NCBI GenBank assembly: GCA_018716225.1
Contig: DVKE01000055.1
Span: forward strand, 1-33,799
From: Candidatus Onthousia faecigallinarum
GTDB taxonomy: Bacteria; Bacillota_I; Bacilli_A; RF39; UBA660
Length of the DNA: 33,799 nucleotides
Reading direction: 5' to 3'
Shown here: positions 17,123 through 25,898 of the stretch, one piece after another
Layout of the letters: each line of letters begins with the position of its first letter
How positions within the stretch are numbered: position 1 is the stretch's first letter
Translations under genes and position numbers: made by a program
The notes under the pieces: generated by a model
Databases searched by the model: none
Told to the model about the DNA's origin: nothing
What the model saw: the letters and a program-made list of their open reading frames with translations, nothing else

Positions 17123-19941
17123 TGTATAATTTTCGTTTAATAGAGAAAAAATGGCAAAAATATTGGGAAGAAAATGGTACTTTTAAGACGGATGTCTGGG
17201 ATTTTAGTAAACCAAAGTATTATGTTCTTGATATGTTTCCTTACCCTTCAGGGGTAGGTCTTCATGCTGGACATGTGGAAGGTTATACGGCTACTGATAT
17301 TGTTTCCCGAATGAAGAGAATGCAAGGCTATAACGTTTTACATCCAATGGGGTATGATTCATTTGGTTTACCAGCGGAACAATATGCGGTTAACACTGGT
17401 CATCATCCAAGTAGGTTTACACAAAAGAATATTGCAACGTTTACCAAACAGTTAAAAGCCCTTGGTTTTGATTATGATTGGGATAAAATGATCGAGACAA
17501 GTGATCCGAAATTTTACAAATGGACTCAGTGGATTTTCAAAAGACTTTACTTAGATGGATATGCCAAATACATTGATATGCCTGTCAATTGGTGTGAAGA
17601 GTTAGGAACTGTTTTGTCAAATGATGAAGTAATTGATGGCAAGAGTGAACGGGGAGGTTTTCCTGTTATCCGTAAAAATATGAAGCAGTGGGTTATTGAT
17701 CAAGCGGCTTTTGCTGAAGTACTATTACAAGGTTTAGAAGAAATTGATTGGCCTGAATCTACGAAAGAAATGCAACGAAATTGGATTGGTAAATCGATTG
17801 GATCGCATGTTGATTTTAAGATTCAAGGAACGAATAAGAAGTTTACGGTCTTTACGACGCGTCCTGATACTTTATTTGGAGCGACTTATTGTGTTATGGC
17901 GCCAGAGCATGTTTTAGTAGATGAGATTACAAGCGTTGAACAGAAAAGTGAAGTAGAAGCTTATAAAAAGGAGTGTGCTAAGAAAAGTGATCTTGAGCGA
18001 ACAGAATTAAATAAAGAAAAAACAGGTGTTTTTACAGGGGCTTATGCGATTAATCCTGTCAATGAAAGAGCAATTCCTATTTACATTTCTGATTATGTTT
18101 TAGCAACTTATGGAACGGGTGCTATTATGGCTGTTCCAGCTCATGATGATCGTGACTTTGAATTTGCGACAAAGTTTGGAATTCCTATTATTCAAGTGTT
18201 AGAAGAAGAAACGGGTACTCCTCATGAGGGCGAAAGTAAAAAAGAGTCTATTGTAGCGATTGTTCACAATTCGAAAACGGATCAGTATTTAACAATCAAT
18301 TGGAAAGAAAATGGGGGAAGACTTTTTGTTGGTGGTACTAGAAAAGAGGGCGAAGATGCGGTTACTTGTGCGCTTCGAGAAATTAAAGAAGAGACGGGTT
18401 ATTGTGATTTAGAGCTTGTGTGTGAGGATTTTAAGATCAATCATCATTATTATGCTTATAATAAGAAAAAGTATTTTAATATTGAAGCGACTCCTTTGTT
18501 ATTTGAGTTAAAAAGTGAAAAACGAGTACAACAAAACTTAGATGAAGATGAAAACTTTGTCGTAGAATGGGTTTCGAAAGAAGTTATTGAGAAAGAAGTG
18601 GTGGATCCTCTTCATCAAAAGTCTTTTACGTACGTGCTTCATCCGATGGCTATGACAGGGGATGGTATTCATATCCATTCTTCGTTCTTAAATGGATTAC
18701 ATAAGCAAGAAGCGATTGATAAAATGTGTGCTTGGTTAGAGGAACATCATTGTGGAAAACGTCATGTCAATTATCGGATGAGAGAATGGATTTTTGCACG
18801 GCAACGTTATTGGGGGGAACCAATGCCGATTGTTTATTTGGAAGATGGTACGATTCATGTCTTAGATGATGATGAGTTGCCTCTTATTTTACCAGAGTTA
18901 GATGATTATAGAGGTCATAATGGTAAGGCTCCTTTGGAGAATGCCGTAGAGTGGAAGACTTATAATCATAATGGCTTAAAAGGGGAAAGAGAAACTTCTA
19001 CGATGCCTGGTTCGGCAGGATCCAGTTGGTATTATTTACGTTATATCGATCCGCATAATGATCAAGAGCTTGCGAATGAAGAGTTATTAAAACATTGGAT
19101 GCCAGTGGATCTTTATATTGGTGGTCCAGAACATGCGGTGGGACATTTGTTATATTCCCGTATTTGGAATCATTATTTATATGACAAAGGGATTTCTCCT
19201 GTGAAAGAGCCGTTCCAAAAGTTAGTTCATCAGGGTATGATTTTAGGATCAAATGGAATTAAAATGGGGAAACGTTATCCAGAATATTCGGTGGATCCTT
19301 TGGACATTGTGGAAAACTATGGAGCGGATACTCTTCGGCTATATGAGATGTTTATGGGTCCTTTAGAAGCTTCAAAGCCTTGGAGTCAACAGGGAGTTGA
19401 AGGTGCTCAAAAATTTTTGGATCGAGTTTATCGGTTGTATGTTTCCGATAAAATAGCAAGGAAAGAAAATAAGAATTTGGATAAGATTTATCATCAAACG
19501 GTCAAGAAAGTAACCGAAGACTTTGAGGCTTTGAGCTTTAATACGGCGATAAGTCAGATGATGATTTTTATCAATGCTGTTTATAAAGAAGATATTTTCC
19601 CTTTTCAATATGCGGCTAGTTTCCTTCAATTATTGAATCCTATCGCTCCTCATATGACGGAAGAATTATGGCATGAGGTAATCGGAGAGAAAGATACTAT
19701 TGCTTATAGTACTTGGCCTAGTTATGATGAGTCTTATTTAGTAGAGAAGGAAAAGACTATTGCGGTTCAAGTAAATGGTAAAGTAAGAGCGACGGTTTCA
19801 GTTTGTGTTGATGATAGTGATGAAGAAATGATGCAAAAGGCAATGAAGGAAGAAAATGTTATTCGCCATATTACTGGAAAGACAATTGTAAAAACAATTG
19901 TTATTAAGGGAAAAATAGTTAATATTGTTGTAAAAGATTAG
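17122..19941 (+). CDS. leuS: Leucyl-tRNA synthetase with an inserted Nudix domain
   Basis: Charges tRNA-Leu with leucine. At 939 residues it is about 130 longer than usual bacterial LeuRS (about 805). The HIGH motif is HAGH (48-51). The editing domain has the Thr-rich [13 protein letters not shown] and the conserved [10 protein letters not shown]. Between [12 protein letters not shown] and [16 protein letters not shown], which are adjacent in ordinary LeuRS, residues about 372-510 form a Nudix domain whose box GTRKEGE...REIKEETGY (405-427) matches GX5EX7REUXEEXGU. Catalysis continues with the [13 protein letters not shown] block. The KMSKS position reads KMGKR (714-718). The frame is uninterrupted. 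Expression is under the T-box upstream, and the TAATG overlap couples it to the membrane protein. Confidence 0.97.
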   Translation: MYNFRLIEKKWQKYWEENGTFKTDVWDFSKPKYYVLDMFPYPSGVGLHAGHVEGYTATDIVSRMKRMQGYNVLHPMGYDSFGLPAEQYAVNTGHHPSRFTQKNIATFTKQLKALGFDYDWDKMIETSDPKFYKWTQWIFKRLYLDGYAKYIDMPVNWCEELGTVLSNDEVIDGKSERGGFPVIRKNMKQWVIDQAAFAEVLLQGLEEIDWPESTKEMQRNWIGKSIGSHVDFKIQGTNKKFTVFTTRPDTLFGATYCVMAPEHVLVDEITSVEQKSEVEAYKKECAKKSDLERTELNKEKTGVFTGAYAINPVNERAIPIYISDYVLATYGTGAIMAVPAHDDRDFEFATKFGIPIIQVLEEETGTPHEGESKKESIVAIVHNSKTDQYLTINWKENGGRLFVGGTRKEGEDAVTCALREIKEETGYCDLELVCEDFKINHHYYAYNKKKYFNIEATPLLFELKSEKRVQQNLDEDENFVVEWVSKEVIEKEVVDPLHQKSFTYVLHPMAMTGDGIHIHSSFLNGLHKQEAIDKMCAWLEEHHCGKRHVNYRMREWIFARQRYWGEPMPIVYLEDGTIHVLDDDELPLILPELDDYRGHNGKAPLENAVEWKTYNHNGLKGERETSTMPGSAGSSWYYLRYIDPHNDQELANEELLKHWMPVDLYIGGPEHAVGHLLYSRIWNHYLYDKGISPVKEPFQKLVHQGMILGSNGIKMGKRYPEYSVDPLDIVENYGADTLRLYEMFMGPLEASKPWSQQGVEGAQKFLDRVYRLYVSDKIARKENKNLDKIYHQTVKKVTEDFEALSFNTAISQMMIFINAVYKEDIFPFQYAASFLQLLNPIAPHMTEELWHEVIGEKDTIAYSTWPSYDESYLVEKEKTIAVQVNGKVRATVSVCVDDSDEEMMQKAMKEENVIRHITGKTIVKTIVIKGKIVNIVVKD

Positions 19942-19952
19942 GAGAGAAAAAT

Positions 19953-20564
19953 ATGGAAAAGAAAGAAATTTTTGATTTAAAAACAAAGGCAATGGAGGGT
20001 AGAATTAATGGGGTTCTTAATTATATTCAAGAAAATCCTAAAAGTGATCCCAATGCTTTTGAAATGAATGATATATGTTTTGGTTATGCTGACCTTTTGG
20101 TAGAAGCTAAGAAATTAGGGACTGTAGCGGAAATGGATGCCGTTAAAGAAAAGTTTCAGGCTATGATGAGTTATCGGATGCCTCAATTTTTGGATCCGGA
20201 ACAAGGTCTTGACTGTCATAGTTTATATGATTATTTTTCTCATTCTCTAGAAGTTATTGCTACTTCTTCTTCCCTTGGTAGTGAGGAGGAAAAACAAGGG
20301 TTGAATTCTGTTTGTGGGGTGAATTTGTATGTTCATCAGAGAATGCGTAACTTGGGTAGAGAACAATTAGATGATGTGACGATTTATGATAATTCTTCGG
20401 AATATCTAAATCTTCTTACTTTTTTAGAAAAGTATTTTACAACTTCTTCTCATAAAACAGATGTAGAAGCGGTTACAAATATGGTAGAAGAAATTAATCA
20501 AGGTTATCAAGCGACTGTTGCTAATATAAAAGCCAATAAAAAAGAAGTTCATTCTTCAAAATGA
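19953..20564 (+). CDS. Uncharacterised soluble helical protein
   Basis: A 203-residue, mostly alpha-helical-looking acidic protein with no membrane segment or signal peptide and no family I recognise. It contains LDCHSLYDYFSHSLEV and a few scattered Cys and His without metal-site spacing. AGGAGAGAAAAAT precedes the ATG. It starts 11 bases after leuS without a terminator between, so it is the third gene of the T-box operon. Its last 16 bases overlap the end of the convergent cysteine-rich gene. Confidence 0.75.
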   Translation: MEKKEIFDLKTKAMEGRINGVLNYIQENPKSDPNAFEMNDICFGYADLLVEAKKLGTVAEMDAVKEKFQAMMSYRMPQFLDPEQGLDCHSLYDYFSHSLEVIATSSSLGSEEEKQGLNSVCGVNLYVHQRMRNLGREQLDDVTIYDNSSEYLNLLTFLEKYFTTSSHKTDVEAVTNMVEEINQGYQATVANIKANKKEVHSSK

Positions 20565-20582
20565 GAAGAGCTTCTTTTTTTT
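20541..20582. terminator. Terminator between convergent genes
   Basis: AAAGAAGTTC (20541-20550) pairs with GAGCTTCTTT (20568-20577) with one wobble, then after a bulged A a further four pairs (TTCT/AGAA). Eight T follow on the plus strand and an A-rich tract precedes it, so it can act on both strands. It lies inside the overlapping 3' ends of both genes. Confidence 0.8.
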
Positions 20583-21172
20583 GGCCTTTTTAATAAAATA
20601 GTATTTTTGATCAAGCGAAAAGTGATTTTCATTGTTGCGTAGATTAAACTATACGAATATAAATCTTTTAATACTTGTTCTCTTGTAGCGAAGTAATCAT
20701 CTTTTATCAGTATTTGATTTTTTAAAGATAGTAATTTTAATATTTTTAAATCTTGATAGGTTGGTATTTGATATCTTTTAGTTACTTCGGAACAATTAAA
20801 TAATTTGCAAGTTAAATTTTTGGTGGTACAGCCTTTTTTTGATTGATAAAGGCATCCTCTACAACAGCCATTATATTTTCCATTCTTTAATTTTCTTTGA
20901 ACATAACATTGATTTTTTTCAAAACCACAGATATTTTTTCCTGATGTTATACGATCAATCTTATGGCAAGAAGTATCATAAATATAGGTAATTCTTTTTT
21001 TCCTTTGTTTGATATTTAAAGCTTCTATGATTTCTTCTAACTCTTTTTCTTGCGTATGATTTTCTAAGAGAAAAAGAGTATTTCGATAGAAAACACTCTT
21101 ATAAAGGTTTAATTTCTTTAAAAATGTTTGGTAATCTTCTTTTGTTTGGATTGTGATTAATTTTTTTCTCAT
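20549..21172 (-). CDS. Cysteine-rich protein of unknown function
   Basis: A 207-residue basic protein whose middle holds a dense cysteine cluster: TSCHKIDR, NICGFEKNQC, GCCRGCLYQSKKGC, LTCKLFNC. Eleven cysteines fall within about 65 residues, spaced like a zinc or iron-sulfur site. A long basic helical C-terminus follows. I do not recognise a named family. ATG 21172 is preferred because GAAAGA lies nine bases before it; an ATG at 21181 directly abuts that sequence. No signal peptide is evident, so it is probably cytosolic. Confidence 0.75.
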   Translation of the reverse strand: MRKKLITIQTKEDYQTFLKKLNLYKSVFYRNTLFLLENHTQEKELEEIIEALNIKQRKKRITYIYDTSCHKIDRITSGKNICGFEKNQCYVQRKLKNGKYNGCCRGCLYQSKKGCTTKNLTCKLFNCSEVTKRYQIPTYQDLKILKLLSLKNQILIKDDYFATREQVLKDLYSYSLIYATMKITFRLIKNTILLKRPKKRSSSHFEE

Positions 21173-21241
21173 AATAAACATTCTTTCTATTTTTCAACAA
21201 TTTTTGGGGAAAACAAATTTTATACTATTTTTGGTGATAAA

Positions 21242-21418
21242 ATGAAAGTAAAAATATTTGATTTTGAGGATGAAGGAGACTTACAGAATGCTATGAATGG
21301 GTTTCTTGCTGATTTAGAAGGGGAAGTGGTTGATATTAAATATGAAGTCAGTTCCTTTCTCATGGGTGAAGAACAGATATACTGTTTTTCGGCGATGATT
21401 ATTTATTATCCCAATTAA
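21242..21418 (+). CDS. Cse60-like small protein
   Basis: This 58-residue gene encodes MKVKIFDFEDEGDLQNAMNG at the start and EEQIYCFSAMIIYYPN at the end, with DIKYEVSS in the middle. This matches what I recall of the Cse60 family, named from a sigma-E-dependent Bacillus sporulation gene: an N-terminal KVKIFD, a central DIKY and a terminal IYCFSAMIIY. A short GGTGATAAA precedes the ATG. Its stop directly abuts the convergent FemABX gene. The function in the family is unknown, and a homologue alone does not show that this organism makes spores. Confidence 0.75.
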   Translation: MKVKIFDFEDEGDLQNAMNGFLADLEGEVVDIKYEVSSFLMGEEQIYCFSAMIIYYPN

Positions 21419-22687
21419 TTATTTTTCTTGAAAGATTGTTTTTACTCCATAAAATTGTGGAAAATGTTTTTGGTAAAAGGCATAGAATTTTGGACTTATT
21501 TTATAATCATATTCTCCGATTAATTCGACGACTTCGCCACCAAATTTTTTCTTATAGAGATAAGATCCATATAAAGGACTTTCTTGATCGTTTGGTTTAT
21601 TTATTTCATAAAGATTATAGTAAGTAAAGTTGTTTTCTAAGGCATAGTTTATCATATGAAAGTGAATGGTGTAGGAAGCATCAAATTTAATATATTCTTC
21701 TACCATGGCTCCTTGTAAAGCTACAATTTCTTTGCCAGTGAGAAGAAATAAATATCCTCCTAGAAAGATCGGCTTTTCTTGCTCTTTTTTTTCGAAATAA
21801 GAAATATTATTTAAAAGGCTTTTTTCTTTTTCGGTATCTTCTTTTTCTTGGGTAAGATAGGTTTGTTCTGTAATTTTATGAATTTGATAGGCTTGATTTC
21901 GTAATTCTCTTTTTTGTTTTAAACTTTGTAATTCACTTTTTAAATTTCTGATAATTTTTTGAGGGGTAATTTCAACGCTGATGATTTTACATTGTTTTTT
22001 TCCAAAAGAGTGGAAAAGATCTTGATAAAAGGTATCGGTATATTGAATAATTTTATTCTTTTTGTTTGCTTCTTGCATGAACTGTATCCATTCTTTTTGC
22101 TCTCTTTCTTCTTGTAGTTCTCTTATACTAAAGCCCATCTTTTCATTTCTTCGGATAATTTGTCTTGCTTTTGGATCCATTCCTTCAAATAGATCTTCTA
22201 GTGTTTTTTTGGCTAAATTAAGTCTTAAGAGCCATTGGGGTTGGATGGAGGAAGCTACTTTTTCAAAGCCTGCTTGTTTGATATTTTGTTCCATAAAATC
22301 ATGGTTATAACCGCCTTCAATGAGATTGCCCTCATTATTTCTTGCTTGGCGGGGTAAATAAGGATCAATTTTTAATAGGATGCCTTTTTTCTTTTGAATG
22401 AATTGGATGATTTGATTCGTAAATTCTTTGACGAAATCTTCTTCGGTATAATCGATTAAAAAACCACGGGGTGCATAGAAGAAGCGCTTTTTTAATATTT
22501 TTGTTTCTTTGGCAAGTAGTAGTGTTGCTCCTAGTATTTTCCCTTTCTCTTCTAAAGCAACAAAGTATGGGTGCCAACCTTCTCCTTCTTTAAAGTTTGC
22601 AAATTCACTTGTCTGTTCAAAGCTTCCAAGGGGATGGAGTTTCGCATACTGATCGAACTCTGTTTTTGATAGTTCTATTTGTTTCAT
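21419..22687 (-). CDS. FemABX-family peptidyltransferase, copy 1
   Basis: FemABX proteins use aminoacyl-tRNA to add bridge residues to lipid II. This 422-residue protein shows the order of the family: an N-terminal GNAT-like half with FEQTSEFANFKEGEGWHPYF and FFYAPRGFLIDY, the MDPKARQIIRRNEKMGFSIR block, a charged coiled-coil arm at about residues 240-300, and a C-terminal half with GGYLFLLTGKEIVALQGAM and YGSYLYKKKFGGEVVELIGE. ATG 22687 is preferred over 22690 because GAGG lies seven bases before it. It is divergent from the flippase gene. The amino acid used cannot be told from sequence. Confidence 0.92.
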   Translation of the reverse strand: MKQIELSKTEFDQYAKLHPLGSFEQTSEFANFKEGEGWHPYFVALEEKGKILGATLLLAKETKILKKRFFYAPRGFLIDYTEEDFVKEFTNQIIQFIQKKKGILLKIDPYLPRQARNNEGNLIEGGYNHDFMEQNIKQAGFEKVASSIQPQWLLRLNLAKKTLEDLFEGMDPKARQIIRRNEKMGFSIRELQEEREQKEWIQFMQEANKKNKIIQYTDTFYQDLFHSFGKKQCKIISVEITPQKIIRNLKSELQSLKQKRELRNQAYQIHKITEQTYLTQEKEDTEKEKSLLNNISYFEKKEQEKPIFLGGYLFLLTGKEIVALQGAMVEEYIKFDASYTIHFHMINYALENNFTYYNLYEINKPNDQESPLYGSYLYKKKFGGEVVELIGEYDYKISPKFYAFYQKHFPQFYGVKTIFQEK

Positions 22688-22709
22688 CATACCACCTCTA
22701 TTCCATTTT

Positions 22710-22753
22710 ATTATACCTTAAAACTTTTCAAGTTTTCAAGTTTGTGTTATGAT
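22710..22753. promoter_or_regulatory. Overlapping divergent promoters
   Basis: On the minus strand, TTGAAA (complement of 22734-22739) and TATAAT (complement of 22710-22715) are 18 bases apart and point to FemABX copy 1. On the plus strand, TTTTCA (22725-22730) and TATGAT (22748-22753) are 17 bases apart and point to the flippase. The two overlap in a CTTTTCAAGTTTTCAAG repeat, so their activities probably compete. Confidence 0.6.
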
Positions 22754-22778
22754 TATATAGGAAAAAGGAGGAAATTCC

Positions 22779-24434
22779 ATGGAAAAGAAGACAAAGAGAC
22801 AACTACAGAAGAATTCCTTTTTAAATGGTGCCTTTATTGCTACGATGGGAATCGTGATTACAAAAGTTTTAGGAATGCTTTATGTAATTCCTTTTTATGC
22901 GATTATAGGAGAGCAGGGTGGAGCCTTATATGGTTATGCATACACCATTTATAATTTATTTCAATCTTTGTCTTGTGCGGGTATTCCGAATGCCATTAGT
23001 AAGTTGATTAGTGAGTATCAAACCTTAGGCTATTATAATGCCAAAGAGAGGGCTTTTCGCTTAGGAAAAAAGATTGCTCTTATTATGGGCTTTTTGGTAT
23101 TTGTTATTCTTATTATTTTTGCACCACAAATTTCAAAAGCTATTTTAGGAGATATTACAGGTGGTAATTCCCTTAGTGATGTTACTTTTGTTATTCGGGT
23201 AATTGCTACTGCTATTTTAGTGGTACCAATTTTAAGTATTTATCGGGGTTATTTGGAAGGACATAAATTTATTACTCCAACTTCTATTTCCCAAGTTGTA
23301 GAACAAGTGGCACGAATTATTGTTATTATTTTAGGTTCTTACATGGCTTTACGAGTTTTTAATCTTTCGTTAAGGACTGCTGTTGGAATTGCTACTTTTG
23401 GGGCGACAGCAGGAGCGATTGTTGCTTATTTCTATCTTTTGGATAAAGTTCGGAAGAATAGAGCCCAACTTATGGAGAAAGAAAAAGAAGTTGATGAGCC
23501 TTATATTAGGACAAGAGAAATTCTTAAGAAGATCTTTTGGTATGCCTTACCTTTTATTATGATTGACGTTTTTAAATCTTGTTATGATTTTATTGACATG
23601 ACAACTCTTGTCAAGACCATGGTCAATAGCATTGGTTATACGGCTTCACAAGCAGAGAATATTATGAGTGTGATTTCTACTTGGGGGAATAAAATCAATA
23701 TGATTATTGTGTCTATTTCAACTGGTATTATTGTCAGCTTAATTCCAAACTTGACGGCTGCTTCGGTTCGAGGAGATAAAAAAGATGTTCATCATAAGAT
23801 CAATCAAACTTTACAAGTATTACTATTTATTTCCGTTCCTATGACGATTGGACTATCTTTCTTAGCTACGCCAGTGTGGGATGTATTCTATGGAAATAAT
23901 TCTGTTTATGGAGCAGAAATTATTCGCTACTTTGTTTTTGTAGGCCTTATTATTTCTACTTATACGGCTTTAGTATCGATTGTTCAAGTGTTGAAATATT
24001 ACAAAGAAGTATTAATTTCTTTGGTGGCAGGAGTTTTAATTAAACTTCTTTGCAATGTTGCTTTTATGAAGTTATTTGCTGCTTTGGGATTTTTACCAGT
24101 TTATGGTTCTATTACCGCAACGATCTTAGGCTATGCGGTAGGTATTGTTCTCTGCCTTATTTTCTTACGTCGTAAATGTGGAGTAAGTTATATGCCAACG
24201 CTTAAGATTTTAGGTAAAATCATTTTGGCTGATGTTTTAATGGTGGCAGCGCTTATGTTGGTTCATCTTATCATTCCAATTTCTTCTAGTAGTAGATTAT
24301 TAAATATTCCCCTTATTCTTGTTTATACAATAATTGGTGGAGGAGTTTACTTCTTTGTTTGTCATAAGTTTGGTTTAATTAAAGAAGTTTTAGGTGAAAG
24401 ATTCTTAAATAGATTTAAAAGAAAGAGGAAATAA
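22779..24434 (+). CDS. Lipid II flippase / polysaccharide exporter of the MOP superfamily (MurJ/SpoVB-like)
   Basis: A 551-residue polytopic membrane protein with about 14 helices. Its N-terminal pattern, NGAFIATMGIVITKVLGMLY then YGYAYTIYNLFQSLSCAGIP and NAISKLISEY, is that of the YtgP/SpoVB branch of MurJ-like flippases, which move lipid-linked cell-wall precursors outward across the membrane. AAAGGAGGAAATTCC precedes the ATG. The next gene, a FemABX protein, follows after one base, which supports lipid II rather than capsule lipid as substrate. Whether it is the essential MurJ or a specialised paralogue cannot be decided here. Confidence 0.88.
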   Translation: MEKKTKRQLQKNSFLNGAFIATMGIVITKVLGMLYVIPFYAIIGEQGGALYGYAYTIYNLFQSLSCAGIPNAISKLISEYQTLGYYNAKERAFRLGKKIALIMGFLVFVILIIFAPQISKAILGDITGGNSLSDVTFVIRVIATAILVVPILSIYRGYLEGHKFITPTSISQVVEQVARIIVIILGSYMALRVFNLSLRTAVGIATFGATAGAIVAYFYLLDKVRKNRAQLMEKEKEVDEPYIRTREILKKIFWYALPFIMIDVFKSCYDFIDMTTLVKTMVNSIGYTASQAENIMSVISTWGNKINMIIVSISTGIIVSLIPNLTAASVRGDKKDVHHKINQTLQVLLFISVPMTIGLSFLATPVWDVFYGNNSVYGAEIIRYFVFVGLIISTYTALVSIVQVLKYYKEVLISLVAGVLIKLLCNVAFMKLFAALGFLPVYGSITATILGYAVGIVLCLIFLRRKCGVSYMPTLKILGKIILADVLMVAALMLVHLIIPISSSSRLLNIPLILVYTIIGGGVYFFVCHKFGLIKEVLGERFLNRFKRKRK

Positions 24435-24435
24435 T

Positions 24436-25653
24436 ATGCAATTAGAACATTTAGAAGTGGAAGAATTTCGTGAATTTTTAGAAGGACATCCGTTAAGAAG
24501 TTTTATGCAGACGCCAGAAATTGGTAGAGTCCGAGAAATGAATGGATGGACAGTAGAGTATTTAGGCTTAAAAGAAAAAGGAAAGATTGTAGCGGGAACG
24601 ATGTTACTTTCTAAAAAACGTCATTTTGGAAAGAAAGAGTTTTATGCTTTGCGAGGGCCTCTTTTGAATTATGAAGATCCTAAAATGGTTTCTTGTTTCT
24701 TTTCTTTGTTGAAAAAACATGTTCAAAAAAATTCTGGTTATGTGTTAAGAATTGATCCTTATTTGGTTTATCAATCACGAAATGGAGCAGGGGAAGTGGT
24801 ACCGGGAGTTGATCATCGTAGTTGTGTAGAGCAATTGTTATCGCTTGGTTTTCATAAAGTGAAAGAAAAAGATCAAGAACAAGTTTCTTTTATGTATGTT
24901 TTAGATTTAGAAGGAAAAAGTGAAGAAGAAATTCTAAAAAATATGAAGCCAAACACTCGTAATACCATTCGTAAGACTTTGAAAAATGGAATTGAGATCA
25001 AAGAGTTGACACGAGATGAGTTGACTATATTTTTAAAGATTATGGAAGAAACAGGAAAAAGAAAAGGGTTTGCGATTCGGGATCTTACTTATTATCAACA
25101 TATGTATGATGTTTTCCATGATCGGGGCGAGATTAAGTATTTGGTTACTACTTTAAATTTAAAGCACCATATTGAATTGTTAGAAAAAGAAAAAGAAGAA
25201 GCAATTGCAGACAAGGAAAAATTATCAGATGCAAAATACAATGATGGCAAAAGAAAATCTTTTGATACTACCATTAAGAGTTTAGAAAAAAGAATTGCGC
25301 AAGCGCAAGAAATCTTAGAAAAAGATGGCGAAGAAATTACTTTATCTGGTTCTATGTTTGTTATGACTCAACCGGAAATTATTTATTTATCCAGTGGAAA
25401 TTATGAAGAATATATGATGTATAATTCTCAATACTTAATTCAGTGGGAAATGATTAAATATGGGATTGAACATCACTATAAGCGTTATAATTTTTATGGT
25501 ATTCCTAGTAGTTTTGATAAGAATGATAAAGATTATGGAATTTATGAATTTAAAACAGGCTTCAATGGTTATGTAGAACAATTAATTGGGGAATATGAAA
25601 TGTGTACTTCTTTTGTTTACTATCTTATTAAACTGCTTCGTAAATTAAAATGA
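24436..25653 (+). CDS. FemABX-family peptidyltransferase, copy 2
   Basis: A 405-residue member of the tRNA-dependent lipid II aminoacyltransferases. It has SFMQTPEIGRVREMNGWTVE, YALRGPLLNYED, the MKPNTRNTIRKTLKNGIEIK block, a long charged coiled-coil arm at about residues 245-295 and the C-terminal IYEFKTGFNGYVEQLIGEYE. FYALRGP deviates from the FYAPRGF of copies 1, 3 and 4, so it is the most divergent paralogue. It is in one operon with the flippase (gap of one base, ribosome binding site GAGGAAATA). Confidence 0.92.
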   Translation: MQLEHLEVEEFREFLEGHPLRSFMQTPEIGRVREMNGWTVEYLGLKEKGKIVAGTMLLSKKRHFGKKEFYALRGPLLNYEDPKMVSCFFSLLKKHVQKNSGYVLRIDPYLVYQSRNGAGEVVPGVDHRSCVEQLLSLGFHKVKEKDQEQVSFMYVLDLEGKSEEEILKNMKPNTRNTIRKTLKNGIEIKELTRDELTIFLKIMEETGKRKGFAIRDLTYYQHMYDVFHDRGEIKYLVTTLNLKHHIELLEKEKEEAIADKEKLSDAKYNDGKRKSFDTTIKSLEKRIAQAQEILEKDGEEITLSGSMFVMTQPEIIYLSSGNYEEYMMYNSQYLIQWEMIKYGIEHHYKRYNFYGIPSSFDKNDKDYGIYEFKTGFNGYVEQLIGEYEMCTSFVYYLIKLLRKLK

Positions 25654-25654
25654 T

Positions 25655-25683
25655 TTGCTATAAATCAATTTATATGGTAAAAT
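25655..25683 (+). promoter_or_regulatory. Promoter of the putative antitoxin RNA
   Basis: TTGCTA (25655-25660) and TAAAAT (25678-25683) with a 17-base spacer and an extended TG upstream of the -10 box. It points away from the end of FemABX copy 2 into a stretch with no plus-strand gene, giving a start near 25690. Confidence 0.65.
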
Positions 25684-25766
25684 GAATATGTAAGAAAAAC
25701 TTACATAAAATATAAAAAAGAGAAACATTTTGGTTGCAAGTGAATGTCTCCTCTGATAATTTGGTT

Positions 25767-25782
25767 TGACACTCTTCAAATG
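25767..25782. repeat. Direct repeat copy a of the toxin-antitoxin module
   Basis: TGACACTCTTCAAATG. It matches the copy at 25920-25937 apart from a short difference between TGACACTC and TCAAATG. It overlaps the terminator arm and lies in the putative antitoxin RNA. Confidence 0.7.
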
Positions 25783-25810
25783 CTAATGTTGAGTGTCTAT
25801 TTTATTTTTA
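25768..25810. terminator. Shared bidirectional terminator
   Basis: GACACTC (25768-25774) pairs with GAGTGTC (25791-25797) around a 16-base loop. A T-rich tract follows on the plus strand and moderate T content on the minus strand, so both convergent RNAs can end here. Confidence 0.65.
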
Positions 25811-25892
25811 AGATGAGTACTAAGAAGGCCAGACTAAATAAAATCATGGGAATGAGCTTTAGGACTTCTATGATAAAAGTTTTCGTCTTCAT
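25797..25892 (-). CDS. Small hydrophobic peptide, probable type I toxin
   Basis: A 31-residue peptide that opens MKTKTFIIEVLKLIPMI and closes FLVLILKIK: lysines at both ends and one hydrophobic span at about residues 6-28 with a central proline. AAAGGAGG lies six bases before the ATG. That binding site is itself paired: AAGGAGG at 25913-25919 and CCTCCTT at 25899-25905 (plus-strand letters) form a stem that would hide it in the mRNA. Size, single span, sequestered binding site and a convergent RNA are the marks of Fst-type or TxpA/BsrG-type toxins. It lacks the charged tail of Fst and I cannot place it in a known family. Confidence 0.65.
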   Translation of the reverse strand: MKTKTFIIEVLKLIPMILFSLAFLVLILKIK

Positions 25893-25898
25893 ACCGCT

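Larger units (their letters stand above)
25690..25810 (+). ncRNA. Putative type I antitoxin RNA
   Basis: A predicted RNA of about 120 bases from the strong promoter at 25655-25683 to the hairpin GACACTC/GAGTGTC (25768-25797) followed by a T-rich tract. It is convergent with, and antisense to, the 3' end of the hydrophobic peptide mRNA. It carries the repeat TGACACTCTTCAAATG (25767-25782), whose near-copy lies in the 5' untranslated region of the peptide mRNA. So it can pair with both ends of that mRNA, as RNA II does in the Fst/par system. Transcription is inferred. Confidence 0.6.

Noticed and set aside
18235-18650. Idea that the extra LeuRS segment is a frameshift or a separate gene
   Set aside because: The reading frame is continuous on both sides, the flanking LeuRS blocks are intact, and there is no start codon with a ribosome binding site at the insert.
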